From contig AP025576.1 in NCBI GenBank assembly GCA_022845955.1, positions 2,604,001 to 2,668,000 on the forward strand: 64,000 bases of DNA, given 5' to 3'. Below the pieces are notes generated by a model. That model ran no database searches. It was not told the DNA's origin and saw only the letters and a list, made by a program, of their open reading frames with translations. Position 1 is the first letter of the stretch. The number at the start of each line of letters is the position of its first letter. This DNA comes from Lachnospiraceae bacterium (GTDB taxonomy: Bacteria; Bacillota; Clostridia; Lachnospirales; Lachnospiraceae). The translations under genes were made by a program, and so were the position numbers. Below, piece by piece: positions 1 to 9,520 of the stretch.

Positions 1-65
1 GGATTTATGCGTCCTATACTGAACCTATCAACAGGAAACGTGTAAAACAGGTAAAGGAGGCAGTT

Positions 66-1427
66 ATGGGTAAGCGATTATTGGTGTATTTGTTAGGGAC
101 GGCCTTATGTATTTCTTCGTTGGCCGGATGCGGTAAACAGGAGAATAATGCAGCGGAGGCGGCGCAGGGCACTTCCCCGGCCCAGAACGCGCAGGTTGAG
201 GAAGGCGGGGCACAAGAAGGACGTGAAATTACTATTTGGTGCTGGGATACCAGTGAGAATAACCGGAACATGTATGCAGAATTTACAAAGGATACGGGAA
301 TTGAAGTGAATTTAGTAGCTGTAGAAAGCAAAGATATGACGCAAAAGCTGCAGACAACCCTGGCGAGCGGCGGGGAAATGCCGGATATCGCATGGCTGGA
401 AGCTACCTATCGGGGAAAGCTTCTTTCCCTGGATATCTGGGAAGATATCACAAAGGAACCCTATCTTTTTGATACCAGCCAGATAATGGATTATTTGATC
501 CCGTTGGAAACCTCTGAGAGCGGGATTTATGTTGGGCCGGAATGTCCGTCAGTTGCAGGGCTGGCTTATAAACGGGAGCTTGCCAGGGAATATCTTGGTA
601 CGGACGATCCGAAAGAACTGGAAGCAATGCTTTCGGATTGGGATTCCTTTATTGCAAAAGGGAAAGAAGTGGCAGAAAAATCAGGGGGAACTGTTTATAT
701 GCTTTCCAGCCTTGGCGCTGCAGGGCAGATGTTAAAGGGCCAATCCACGGAACCTTTTATTATTGATAATAAATTAAACCTGGACGCTTCCATGCGCCCT
801 ATCCTGGAGAAACTTGTTGAGATGAAACAGGCGGGGATGATTGATGTGCTGGATTTTAATTCTGCGGAAGAAGGGGCTTCCTATGCCCGTAATGATGATA
901 TTTTTTATCCTTGTGCCAATTGGTCACTTGAATTTACCATAAAATCCAATGATAAAGACGGCGCAGGAAGATGGGGGTTTATGCTTCCTCCCGGCGGGCC
1001 GTTCCCATGGGGCGGAACGGTAAGCGGGGTTCCGAAGGATGCAGCACATAAGGAAGAGGCTGTGGAATTCCTGAAATATTTTTGGTTAACACAAAAGGGC
1101 GGGGAACTGAACCGCGATTACGTGGGAAATTTCACGTCGTATAAGCCCACTTATGAGGACGAAAGCTTTTACAGCCGTCCGGATGACTTTTTTGCAGGAC
1201 AGGATGTGCTTAAAGTCATCGCCCAGGATGTGCTGCCTAATATTAAAGGAGTCAGACTTCCGAGCAGGTATGATCAGGATATTGACGATGTATATAACCT
1301 GGCGTTAAAAACCATAAATGCTTCGCCGGATGGGAAGGTTTCGGTGGATGAACTGCTTGCTTCCATGGCAGATGAATTACTCACAAAGCAGCCGGATTTA
1401 TCGATGTCAAATCCCCCGCAGCAATAA
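66..1427 (+). CDS. Sugar ABC transporter substrate-binding lipoprotein
   Basis: Extracellular solute-binding protein of family 1, expected to capture an oligosaccharide at the cell surface and hand it to the two permeases that follow. The N-terminus is a lipoprotein signal: basic MGKR, a hydrophobic stretch and an LAGC lipobox with Cys22 as the lipidation site. A low-complexity Ala/Glu/Gln linker follows, then the mature domain with an EITIWCWD beta strand. At 453 residues the length is usual for the family. AAAGGAGG lies at 53-60, five bases before ATG 66. The substrate is inferred only from the neighbouring glycosidases, which suggests a beta-mannose- or glucosamine-containing glycan. Confidence 0.93.
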   Translation: MGKRLLVYLLGTALCISSLAGCGKQENNAAEAAQGTSPAQNAQVEEGGAQEGREITIWCWDTSENNRNMYAEFTKDTGIEVNLVAVESKDMTQKLQTTLASGGEMPDIAWLEATYRGKLLSLDIWEDITKEPYLFDTSQIMDYLIPLETSESGIYVGPECPSVAGLAYKRELAREYLGTDDPKELEAMLSDWDSFIAKGKEVAEKSGGTVYMLSSLGAAGQMLKGQSTEPFIIDNKLNLDASMRPILEKLVEMKQAGMIDVLDFNSAEEGASYARNDDIFYPCANWSLEFTIKSNDKDGAGRWGFMLPPGGPFPWGGTVSGVPKDAAHKEEAVEFLKYFWLTQKGGELNRDYVGNFTSYKPTYEDESFYSRPDDFFAGQDVLKVIAQDVLPNIKGVRLPSRYDQDIDDVYNLALKTINASPDGKVSVDELLASMADELLTKQPDLSMSNPPQQ

Positions 1428-1433
1428 AGAAAG

Positions 1434-1464
1434 AAAAGGGATCTGCCGGTGTAGATCCCTTTTT
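1434..1464 (+). terminator. Intercistronic stem-loop after the binding-protein gene
   Basis: The arms GGGATCT (1438-1444) and AGATCCC (1453-1459) enclose an 8-base loop and are followed by TTTTT. The site lies between the binding-protein gene and the first permease. It has the form of an intrinsic terminator that probably lets only part of transcription through, which would give more binding protein than permease. That role is known for such hairpins in other sugar operons and is inferred here. Confidence 0.7.
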
Positions 1465-1483
1465 CCAAAACAGAGGTGACGTT

Positions 1484-2368
1484 ATGACGAGAAAAAAAAT
1501 ACCATATTTAATGATTTTTCCTTATTTCTTTTTATATATTGCATTCGGGCTTTTTCCTGTTCTCTTTTCGCTGGGTGTCAGCTTCACCTCCTGGGATGGT
1601 ATCCAAGATGCGGCCTTTGTAGGACTGTCCAATTATAAAAGAGTTTTCGTCCAGGATAAGTTTTTCTATAAATCACTGGAGAATACCATAATTCTTTTAG
1701 CGATAAGTACACCCATACAGATTGGCCTGGGCTTATTCATGGCTGTCTTTTTAAAGGATTTTTTTAAAAAGACCAGGAATGGCCTGCAGCTTATCAATTT
1801 CCTCCCTTATATAACGACCCCGGTAGCTGTGGGAATTATTTTCCAGCTTATGTTTGACTGGAAAAGCGGGGTAAGCAATGCAATTTTGAACCTGTTTGGG
1901 ATAGAGAGCGTTTACTGGCTGGGAAATGCCTGGCCTTCCAGAATTGTGGTCATTCTGATGATTGTCTGGAAAAATTATGGATACATGATGATTATGTTTC
2001 TGTCAGGGCTTTCCTCTATTTCTGACGATTTATATGAAGCGGCTAAAATTGACGGAGCCAGGTGGTGGAGCTGTTTTACCAGAATTACGATACCGTTGCT
2101 GCGGCCTATTTTCCTGTTTGTAATTACTACAAGTGTGATTAACGGGTTTAAGCTTTTTGATGAGCCGCAGCTTTTATTCTCTTCGGCAAGCCAGCCGATA
2201 GGAGGCCCTGACAGAGCGGTAATGACGGTAGTAATGAGATTTTACGAAGCGTCTTTCAGAAGCTTTGAGTTTGGTTATGGCTCCGCACTGGCATACTGCC
2301 TGTTCCTTGTGATAGCGGGAGCCTCCTTATTGCTGTTCCGATTGATAGGGGGAAGAAAGGAAAGGTGA
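1484..2368 (+). CDS. Sugar ABC transporter permease, MalF/UgpA type
   Basis: Inner-membrane subunit of a carbohydrate importer (CUT1 type), 294 residues with about six hydrophobic segments. The cytoplasmic EAA loop that docks the ATPase is visible as YEAAKIDGARWW at about residues 184-195. It lies 56 bases after the binding-protein gene and 4 bases before the second permease, so the two permeases are translated from one message. No ATPase gene follows. In Firmicutes such importers commonly share a distant MsmX-type ATPase, so this is not a sign of a broken system. Confidence 0.93.
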   Translation: MTRKKIPYLMIFPYFFLYIAFGLFPVLFSLGVSFTSWDGIQDAAFVGLSNYKRVFVQDKFFYKSLENTIILLAISTPIQIGLGLFMAVFLKDFFKKTRNGLQLINFLPYITTPVAVGIIFQLMFDWKSGVSNAILNLFGIESVYWLGNAWPSRIVVILMIVWKNYGYMMIMFLSGLSSISDDLYEAAKIDGARWWSCFTRITIPLLRPIFLFVITTSVINGFKLFDEPQLLFSSASQPIGGPDRAVMTVVMRFYEASFRSFEFGYGSALAYCLFLVIAGASLLLFRLIGGRKER

Positions 2369-2372
2369 CGTT

Positions 2373-3197
2373 ATGAAGAAAGTCAATAAGCTGTACAGGC
2401 TGCCTGTCTATATGTTTATGGTAATGATGTCCGTATGTGCACTACTGCCTTTTTACATGATGATAGTTATGGGCACGCATTACAGTGAGGATTTATATAC
2501 AGGAGTAAAGTTGTTTTTTGGTACATATTTCTTGCAGAATTTCCAGACAGTTATGAAACAAAATTTTCTGCTTTATTATTGGAATAGTATTGTGGTTGCA
2601 GTATGCCATGTAACTGGCGGCCTTCTGATAAGTGCACTCACCGGATATGCATTTGCGAAATTTGATTTCAAGGGGAAGAAGTTTTTGTTTACGGTAATTG
2701 TTGCCACATTAGCGATTCCGGAACAGCTTGGTCTGATTGGCTATGTCTTGGAGATGAGATGGCTCGGGCTTACCAATACCCTCTTTCCTTTGATCGTGTT
2801 TGGTATGGCAAATGCATTCGGCGTTTTCTGGATGCGTCAGTATATTGGAAGCTCTGTGCCGGATGAAATTATTGAAAGCGGAAGGGTAGACGGCTGCAGG
2901 GAGTTTGGGATTTTTTTCCGATTAATCCTTCCTATTATCAGACCGGCTTTGATTACTATTTTTCTTCTGCTTTTCCTGTGGTCATGGAATAACTATATGA
3001 CTCCGCTGGTCATGATCAGCAAGGAAAAATATTATACGATACCTTTGTCGATTGCATTAATAAGCAGTGAATACAGGACCGATTATGCAGCGAGAATACT
3101 AGCATTATCCATGGGGACAATTCCCATATTGATTTTGTTTTCCTTTGGATCCAAATATCTGATCCAGGGACTGGTTGCAGGGAGTATAAAAGGGTGA
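2373..3197 (+). CDS. Sugar ABC transporter permease, MalG/UgpE type
   Basis: Second membrane subunit of the CUT1 importer, 274 residues. An N-terminal transmembrane anchor is followed by the usual five-helix core. The EAA loop reads IIESGRVDGCREFG near residue 167, with ES in place of the commoner EA. The C-terminus ends in QGLVAGSIKG, typical of MalG-type subunits. It follows the first permease by 4 bases and its stop lies 23 bases before the start of the first glycosidase, so importer and enzymes form one transcription unit. Confidence 0.93.
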   Translation: MKKVNKLYRLPVYMFMVMMSVCALLPFYMMIVMGTHYSEDLYTGVKLFFGTYFLQNFQTVMKQNFLLYYWNSIVVAVCHVTGGLLISALTGYAFAKFDFKGKKFLFTVIVATLAIPEQLGLIGYVLEMRWLGLTNTLFPLIVFGMANAFGVFWMRQYIGSSVPDEIIESGRVDGCREFGIFFRLILPIIRPALITIFLLLFLWSWNNYMTPLVMISKEKYYTIPLSIALISSEYRTDYAARILALSMGTIPILILFSFGSKYLIQGLVAGSIKG

Positions 3198-3220
3198 CGA
3201 GAAGGATTGGAGAGGTAAAA

Positions 3221-5692
3221 ATGGAAAAGATAAGAAGAAAACTGGAAGAAAATTGGGAACTGCTTCAGGCAGGAAAAAAAGAAACGGATTGGCTGTCCAT
3301 AAGGAAGATGCCTTCCCAGGTGGCGGATGTATTGCTGGATCATGCAATCCTGCCGGAAGAAGTAACACTCGGATGGTGTCAGGATGCACAATGGATCTCT
3401 GATTATGAATGGGAATACCGGTGCAGTTTTCCAAAACCGGAAGGTAAGAGAAGCCGTCTCCTTTTTACGGGACTGGATACCCTTGCAACTATTTATCTGA
3501 ATGGAAATGAGATAGGAATGCATGATGATTTCTATCTGCCCTGTTCCATCGATATTACAGGTTTGTGTAAGGAAGAGAATACATTGCTCATTCATTTTCA
3601 TCGGGTGACGGAATGGCTCGCGCATAAAAAAATGCCTGCTTATCTGGATGGGGCTGTTCTTAAGTGTAAGCTGCTGCGCAAACCTTTGCACGATTTCCCA
3701 TTGAATAATGGGCCGGAAGAAAGCAGCTACCAGGGAGCGGTGCCGTCGTTTACCCCAGTCGGTATCTATGGGGAGATCATATTGGAAACATGGAATGATA
3801 TTGAAATTACAGAGGATAATGTCCGCGCGGAACTAGTTGGAAACAGAGGGATGATTTCATTCTCCGTGCAAGGCTGCGGCGAAAAGGATATAGAGATTCA
3901 GGTTTCAGTCAAAAAGGAAGGCATTCTTGTGAAAAAAAACTGTTTGAAAGCGGATGTATCGGATGGAATATTCCATGGGAATGGGCAGTTATTTGTGGAG
4001 AACCCCGGGTTATGGAATCCAAGAGGGTTCGGAGATCAAAATCTGTACTCCGTTGAACTGCTTGTAAAGCAGAGCGGAGCTGCTCAGGCAGCAGATCAAG
4101 TTGAAAAACAGATAGGTTTTTGCAAGGTGGAAATGCCTGTTCCTCTGGCCTTTCTTATCAATGGAAAGAAAGTGAGGCTTTGGGGCGGTTCCATGGATCC
4201 CATGCAGGGTTATACCCATTGTTATCAAAAGGAACGTGCGGAACGTGTTTTTGATATGGTGGAAAATGCAAATATGAATACTCTGCGTATATGGGGAGAA
4301 GGAATACCGCTTCCGGACGAATTTTATGAGGAAGCGGATCGGAGAGGGATCCTGATCTGGCAGGAATTTTTTATGGGGCATGGCGCTTATCCGGATGATG
4401 AAGAATACGGTTTGAAATGCGTACGTGAAGCGGAAGTTCTCGTTCGCAGATTGAGACATCATGCATCACTTCTTATGTGGTGCGGAGGGAATGAAACCAT
4501 AATGGGGGCGGAACTGATTGGAAAATATCCCTTTGGCGACTGGATAGCGCGGTATGCGTTTCCCGAGATGCTCGCCCGATTGGATCCGGAACGATATTAT
4601 CATGTCAATTCTCCTTATGGCGGAGAGTGGACCAATGATCCCAGAGAAGGGGACAGTCATACCTATGAATGCATATGGGAATATCCATACCAGGAATACC
4701 CGAACTTCCTTAGTGAAAGTATCCGTACAGCCCCGCCGGTCAAATACAGCCTGGAAAAAATAATACGGGGAGAACTGTGGGATGCAGAGTATGATGGTAA
4801 AGTGGTTAAACCGGGGCAAGGGATCATGCCGGAAAACTGGAGGCAACGGATCCATTTTCTTGCGGATGGGGAAAGATATTCCGGAAATTACTGGGAGTAC
4901 TATGATGTGACGGATGCGGACAGCATGCTTTATCGTTTTGGGGCATCCTACGGGGCGGCTATCAAAAAAATCGGGGAGCAGGTGAGGAAGGGAAGCAGGG
5001 AAAAAGCCGGTTTTACGGAACGCAGCAAAGGCTATATGGCATGTAAGCTTCTGGATACCTGGCCTAAGGTTTTTTGTGCAATTATTGATTATTTTCAGGA
5101 AGGATATATTCCCTATTATGCCACAAAACGCGTGTTGTCTCCGCTGATGGTCCTTTTTTCCAGGGAAGAAAGTATCCGGCTGTATGCAGTTAACGACTCC
5201 GCACGTGATTTTCAGGGGATGGTGGAAATGGGGCTGTACAATCTCAAAACAGAAAATTTTGAGCGAAGGGATCTTGTACCGGTAAAGGTTGACCAGGGGG
5301 AATGTGAATTGGTTAGTGACTTGGCGCGTTATCAATTCTTTTCCAGGGATTGTGTACTCTTTGCCCGCTTGATGGATAAGGCCGGCAAAGATATCTATAC
5401 CTGTATCGATTATGTAGATATCGAAAGGCATCTTCCCTTTAAAGAACCTGAAATTTCCGTAACGATAGAAGGGGATCAGCTGAGTATCAGCTCCGCGCAT
5501 TTTGCCAGATGTGTGGAAATTACAGGGAATTGTGACGGTGACCGGTTTGGCTGGCTGTTTGAGGATAATTATTTTGATTTACTGCCGGGGATGACAAAAC
5601 ATGTCAGGATCCTGGGCCGCCGGGATCATGGAATGATATCCGTAAAAGCACCGTATACAGAGGAGGTAAAGCAGGTAAGTTTCTGCAGATAG
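3221..5692 (+). CDS. Glycoside hydrolase family 2 protein, beta-mannosidase-like (copy 1)
   Basis: Cytoplasmic exo-glycosidase of 823 residues with no signal peptide. An N-terminal jelly-roll sugar-binding domain is followed by immunoglobulin-like domains and a TIM barrel. The acid/base glutamate sits in WCGGNE (Glu425) and the likely nucleophile in LSES (Glu499), the arrangement seen in beta-mannosidases and exo-beta-glucosaminidases. I chose ATG 3221 because GGAGAGG precedes it by five bases; an in-frame GTG at 3194 overlaps the permease stop and lacks a binding site. The exact sugar cannot be read from sequence. The next gene is a paralogue of similar length. Confidence 0.88.
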   Translation: MEKIRRKLEENWELLQAGKKETDWLSIRKMPSQVADVLLDHAILPEEVTLGWCQDAQWISDYEWEYRCSFPKPEGKRSRLLFTGLDTLATIYLNGNEIGMHDDFYLPCSIDITGLCKEENTLLIHFHRVTEWLAHKKMPAYLDGAVLKCKLLRKPLHDFPLNNGPEESSYQGAVPSFTPVGIYGEIILETWNDIEITEDNVRAELVGNRGMISFSVQGCGEKDIEIQVSVKKEGILVKKNCLKADVSDGIFHGNGQLFVENPGLWNPRGFGDQNLYSVELLVKQSGAAQAADQVEKQIGFCKVEMPVPLAFLINGKKVRLWGGSMDPMQGYTHCYQKERAERVFDMVENANMNTLRIWGEGIPLPDEFYEEADRRGILIWQEFFMGHGAYPDDEEYGLKCVREAEVLVRRLRHHASLLMWCGGNETIMGAELIGKYPFGDWIARYAFPEMLARLDPERYYHVNSPYGGEWTNDPREGDSHTYECIWEYPYQEYPNFLSESIRTAPPVKYSLEKIIRGELWDAEYDGKVVKPGQGIMPENWRQRIHFLADGERYSGNYWEYYDVTDADSMLYRFGASYGAAIKKIGEQVRKGSREKAGFTERSKGYMACKLLDTWPKVFCAIIDYFQEGYIPYYATKRVLSPLMVLFSREESIRLYAVNDSARDFQGMVEMGLYNLKTENFERRDLVPVKVDQGECELVSDLARYQFFSRDCVLFARLMDKAGKDIYTCIDYVDIERHLPFKEPEISVTIEGDQLSISSAHFARCVEITGNCDGDRFGWLFEDNYFDLLPGMTKHVRILGRRDHGMISVKAPYTEEVKQVSFCR

Positions 5693-5701
5693 GAGCATGC
5701 T

Positions 5702-8155
5702 ATGAAAAAGATAGGGTTGGATGAGGATTGGACGCTTTGCCAGACAAAAGGAAAGGAAACCGCAGGCAGGTTGTTCCATATAAAAACGATTCCATGCCAG
5801 GTGCATGATGTGCTGGTGGAAGAAGGGGTAATAGAAAATCCGAATCTGAAAGGGTTTAATCTTGACAGGTGGATTGGGGAATCCGATTGGAGCTATGAGA
5901 AAATATTCTGTTTGGAGGATTGTGATGGAAGTTGGAATTTAGTGATGGAAGGGCTGGATACCTTTGCGGATATTTATCTGAATGGTGTCCGTATCGCACA
6001 GAATGAGAGTGTTTATATGCCCTGCCGTGCGGACAGGCTTTCCGGGCTGAGAAAAGGAGAAAACCGGCTGCGCCTGGATTTTAAATCGCCTGTACAAGTG
6101 GTGAAAGAAACGAAGCTCCCTGATAAATATAATGATTATGTACCTGATTTTTGTAAAGCCAGAGTATTTCGCTCCGGATTCCATGATTTTTCAGGCCCGC
6201 ATCCGGATTTGGTCAGGGTAGGGATATACGGGCATATATGGCTGGAACAAGTAAGGACGGATGGTTTCCGGGATGTAAATGCCGTGGTACAGGTGGATCC
6301 TGATTTAGGCCGCGGAAAAATCCGGATGGAAATGTCCTATAACAGTATCAGCCAGGAAGGAGAATATCTTTATTATAAAATAAAGGACCCCAATGGAAAA
6401 ACCATTGTGGAAGGAGAAGCAGCGGCAGGCAGAAAATTAGAAATACAGGTGGATAATCCATTGCTGTGGTGGCCCCGTTCTCATGGCAGCCAGAATCTTT
6501 ACGAAATTGAAATTATGCTGGTCAAGGAAAGACAGGTATTGGACAGCAATCGAAAAAAAGTGGGATTCCGCAGAATAGAATGGAAGGCTCCTTTGGATTT
6601 TCATATCAATGGAATGGCGGTAAAACTCTGGGGGGCGAATCTGACACAGGTGGATACCATGAGCGGCTGTTATCATAAGGAACGAATGGAACAGCTTCTG
6701 GATCTGGCAGCGATGGCAAATTGCAACAGTTTACGTATCTGGGGAGAAAGTGAGATACTGCCGGATGATTTTTATGAAGAATGTGATCGCAGAGGTTTTC
6801 TCTTATGGCATGATTTTTATCTGGGATATCATATGTATAATGAAGAGCCGTCTTTTCAAAACTTGTGCAGGGAAGAGGCAAAGTGGCTGGTAAACAGGCT
6901 GAAACACCACCCCTCTATCCTTTTGTGGTGCGGAGGAAATGAAGTTTTGCTGTCCAGAGATTTCCAGTATCCTGGTTGTTACTGCTACGGAGAAACTATA
7001 TTTAAAGAAATTTACCCGGAGATTTGCCAAAGCCTGGATCCGGACAGATACTATCATATGAACTGTCCGTCCGGCGGGGAATGGGCGAATGATCCTAGAG
7101 ATGGAGACTCACATGGGTATACACACCAGTGGTATGTGCCCGGCGTAACATATCCGGTATTCCTAAGTGAAAATGCCCGTTTTTCCGCCCCTCAGCTGAA
7201 AACGATGAAACGGATGATGGAAGATGATGAACTGTGGCCTTCCGGTTATACAGGACAAAACACGAAGGGTTATAGGCTGCCCTGGCCGGTTTCCTGGGAA
7301 GAACGCAGCTGTGGGGAACAGGGAATCAAGATAGGACCTGTCGAACATTATTATGACGCGGACGATGCAGAGTCTCTGATTTACAACCTGGGAGCCTCTT
7401 ACAGCGAATATATAAAAAGTGATGTAGAGCGTATCAGAAGGGGAAAAGCAGATGGGTCAGGTATCGGGAACCGGATAACGAAAGGGCATTTTCTCTGGAA
7501 GCTGAATAACTGCTGTAATCTGATATCCTATGGGATCATCGATTATTTCAATGAACCGCAAATGGCTTATTATGCTCTGAAAAGAGCTTACAGCCCTATC
7601 CAGGTTTCCTTTCAGGTGGAAGACAGAATCGCTGTTTGGCTGGTAAATGATACTGCCGGACAAATCAGGGGAAGCGTTGAAATTTTCCTTTTTTCCCTCA
7701 AACAGAATAAGATAACCGCCAGTTTAGAACATAGTTTTATTGTGGAGCCCGATGAATCCGGACGGATAGTCTATTTGGATAAATTCGGACAGTTCCGAAG
7801 AGACAGTGTATTGCTCGCCTATGTTCGGGATGAAAACGGGAGGCTTCTGGCAGAGAATCTGGATTATGTGGATATTGAAAGACATCTTGATTTCCCCTGT
7901 GATACAGGAATACAGGCGTGGATAGAAAAGGATGAACTGCTAGTAACCTCAAAAAAGTTTGCACGCAGTGTGCAGCTTTCCGGTGAGGAAGACGGAGACG
8001 AGTTTGGCTGGCTGTTTGAGGATAATTATTTTGATTTGGTGCCCGGAGTGGAAAAGAGAATACGAATTATGGGCAGACATGACAGAGGGAAAATAGTTAT
8101 AAAGCCTTATTATGAGGAAACGTATGTAGAAGTGGATTATAGGAAAAAGCCATAG
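5702..8155 (+). CDS. Glycoside hydrolase family 2 protein, beta-mannosidase-like (copy 2)
   Basis: Second intracellular family 2 glycosidase, 817 residues, with the same domain order as the preceding gene. The acid/base residue is in WCGGNE (Glu414) and the nucleophile in LSEN (Glu490). The two proteins are clearly homologous over their whole length, most strongly around the active site and in the shared C-terminal block DEFGWLFEDNYFDLVPG. They probably split the work on one imported oligosaccharide, but different specificities are possible. Only 9 bases separate the genes. A bidirectional terminator follows 41 bases downstream. Confidence 0.88.
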   Translation: MKKIGLDEDWTLCQTKGKETAGRLFHIKTIPCQVHDVLVEEGVIENPNLKGFNLDRWIGESDWSYEKIFCLEDCDGSWNLVMEGLDTFADIYLNGVRIAQNESVYMPCRADRLSGLRKGENRLRLDFKSPVQVVKETKLPDKYNDYVPDFCKARVFRSGFHDFSGPHPDLVRVGIYGHIWLEQVRTDGFRDVNAVVQVDPDLGRGKIRMEMSYNSISQEGEYLYYKIKDPNGKTIVEGEAAAGRKLEIQVDNPLLWWPRSHGSQNLYEIEIMLVKERQVLDSNRKKVGFRRIEWKAPLDFHINGMAVKLWGANLTQVDTMSGCYHKERMEQLLDLAAMANCNSLRIWGESEILPDDFYEECDRRGFLLWHDFYLGYHMYNEEPSFQNLCREEAKWLVNRLKHHPSILLWCGGNEVLLSRDFQYPGCYCYGETIFKEIYPEICQSLDPDRYYHMNCPSGGEWANDPRDGDSHGYTHQWYVPGVTYPVFLSENARFSAPQLKTMKRMMEDDELWPSGYTGQNTKGYRLPWPVSWEERSCGEQGIKIGPVEHYYDADDAESLIYNLGASYSEYIKSDVERIRRGKADGSGIGNRITKGHFLWKLNNCCNLISYGIIDYFNEPQMAYYALKRAYSPIQVSFQVEDRIAVWLVNDTAGQIRGSVEIFLFSLKQNKITASLEHSFIVEPDESGRIVYLDKFGQFRRDSVLLAYVRDENGRLLAENLDYVDIERHLDFPCDTGIQAWIEKDELLVTSKKFARSVQLSGEEDGDEFGWLFEDNYFDLVPGVEKRIRIMGRHDRGKIVIKPYYEETYVEVDYRKKP

Positions 8156-8196
8156 TAAGTCGGACCGTACTATGGCAAGCCATATAATGGCAGAAA

Positions 8197-8239
8197 AAGA
8201 GGCGCATGTCATAAGTTATTATTTTGACATGCGCCTCTT
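8197..8239. terminator. Bidirectional terminator between convergent genes
   Basis: A perfect 15-bp inverted repeat with arms at 8197-8211 and 8225-8239 and a 13-base AT-rich loop. It sits between the second glycosidase (+) and the uroporphyrinogen decarboxylase-like gene (-). The A/T-rich flanks could serve as a terminator in both directions. Confidence 0.8.
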
Positions 8240-8251
8240 CCTCTATTCATT

Positions 8252-9520
8252 TCACGCCTTCCAGTTATTCTCAATTTCTTCCCGGATTACCTCTATGTAG
8301 CGTTTGGCCTTGGGGATGCTGTTATGGATGGTATACACATCCCTCTGGGTGATTTCCATTTTACAGCCTCTGGCGGCCGTAAGGCTTTTGCGAATGTGCG
8401 CACGGAAGGCGTCTTCATCCAGGACCGGATCCACGCCGAGGAAATTCGGACTGGGCTTCCTGTGGTAGATGACCTTTGTGCCGCGCAGCCTTTCCCCCAT
8501 AAACTCTTCATTGCACCAGGGAGAGATGGATACCTTCCTGAGATTGGGAAGCCTGCTGATACATTTATCCCAAATTGGATCCACCGGTTCGCAGCAGCCG
8601 TAAGAGAGAAGTCCGTAAGAGGATGCGATTTTTTCATAACAGGGGAATATGAATTCTTCATACATATCCGGTGAAATCCCCACGGTTTCCTGGGAATCCA
8701 TAAACCCCCAGACATCTTTCGGCGTAAAGGGGCGTTTTTCCCATTCGTCCCAGCCGGGCAGCTCTGTGTTAAAGCTCCAGGTTCCCTGTCCGACCCCCTC
8801 AAAAGAAGTGGTGGGCAGGATCAGGCGTTTTTCCTCCAGCATTTTGTAATAGGCCAGCGTATCGTCTGCAATACGGTTCATCATTTCCTTAAATAAGTCC
8901 GGATAATCATACATGGCAAACATCATGTTTTCCATACTCATAAAGTGTACGATCATCTGGGTAGGAACGCTGTAAAGGCAGGACATCTGCATTTTAACAG
9001 GCAGGATATCGCCGATCGCTTCTTCCACCGCTTTTCTTTTTTGTTCCGTAGTACCCAGATCCACTCCATAGCGGCTGGGTTTCAGCTTATCGTAATCGTC
9101 TTCCAAATCTTCAATGATGGATTCAAAATGGTGTCCCAGACTTTCTTTGCCGCTGGCGTCCTGGGTATGATCCACATGAATCTGGATACCAAATAATTCA
9201 AAATAGGTATCGTATTCCACCGGGTAATAGTCCGGCGTCACCCTGTCGTCGTCAAATAACTCCTGGTTCAGGAAGTTACAGTAAAGGGAGGTTTCCACCT
9301 GCCTTGCGAATGCACCCCCGCACTTTAGCAGCGGCGGGATGATTTCCTGGGCAAAGGTGCCCATTTCCAGATGGATCATCGGCTTTTCTCCCTGCAGGGC
9401 ATTATGCTTGTACCATTCCTGAATCCTTTGCCTGTTGGATTCCCTGTTTGCCAGTTCCAGCTGCTTTTTTGCGATTTCTCTCAGAATCAGCTTATCGCTG
9501 TCCGATATCAGATATTCCAT
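8252..9520 (-). CDS. Uroporphyrinogen decarboxylase-family protein (not HemE)
   Basis: A 422-residue protein with the URO-D TIM-barrel fold signature in its second half (EEFIFPCYEKI, YGCCEPVDP). It is longer than HemE (about 350) and lacks the HemE N-terminal arginine motif, so it belongs to the broad group of URO-D-like proteins. That group includes corrinoid-linked methyltransferases such as MtaA and CmuA and many uncharacterised Firmicutes members. It is monocistronic, convergent with the glycosidases and divergent from the AraC-type regulator, which may control it. No corrinoid protein is visible nearby. Substrate unknown. Confidence 0.75.
   Translation of the reverse strand: MEYLISDSDKLILREIAKKQLELANRESNRQRIQEWYKHNALQGEKPMIHLEMGTFAQEIIPPLLKCGGAFARQVETSLYCNFLNQELFDDDRVTPDYYPVEYDTYFELFGIQIHVDHTQDASGKESLGHHFESIIEDLEDDYDKLKPSRYGVDLGTTEQKRKAVEEAIGDILPVKMQMSCLYSVPTQMIVHFMSMENMMFAMYDYPDLFKEMMNRIADDTLAYYKMLEEKRLILPTTSFEGVGQGTWSFNTELPGWDEWEKRPFTPKDVWGFMDSQETVGISPDMYEEFIFPCYEKIASSYGLLSYGCCEPVDPIWDKCISRLPNLRKVSISPWCNEEFMGERLRGTKVIYHRKPSPNFLGVDPVLDEDAFRAHIRKSLTAARGCKMEITQRDVYTIHNSIPKAKRYIEVIREEIENNWKA

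Noticed and set aside
1..45. Short frame ending TAA at 43-45, possible end of an upstream gene
   Set aside because: Only 14 codons are visible and no family can be recognised, so it cannot be supported as a feature.
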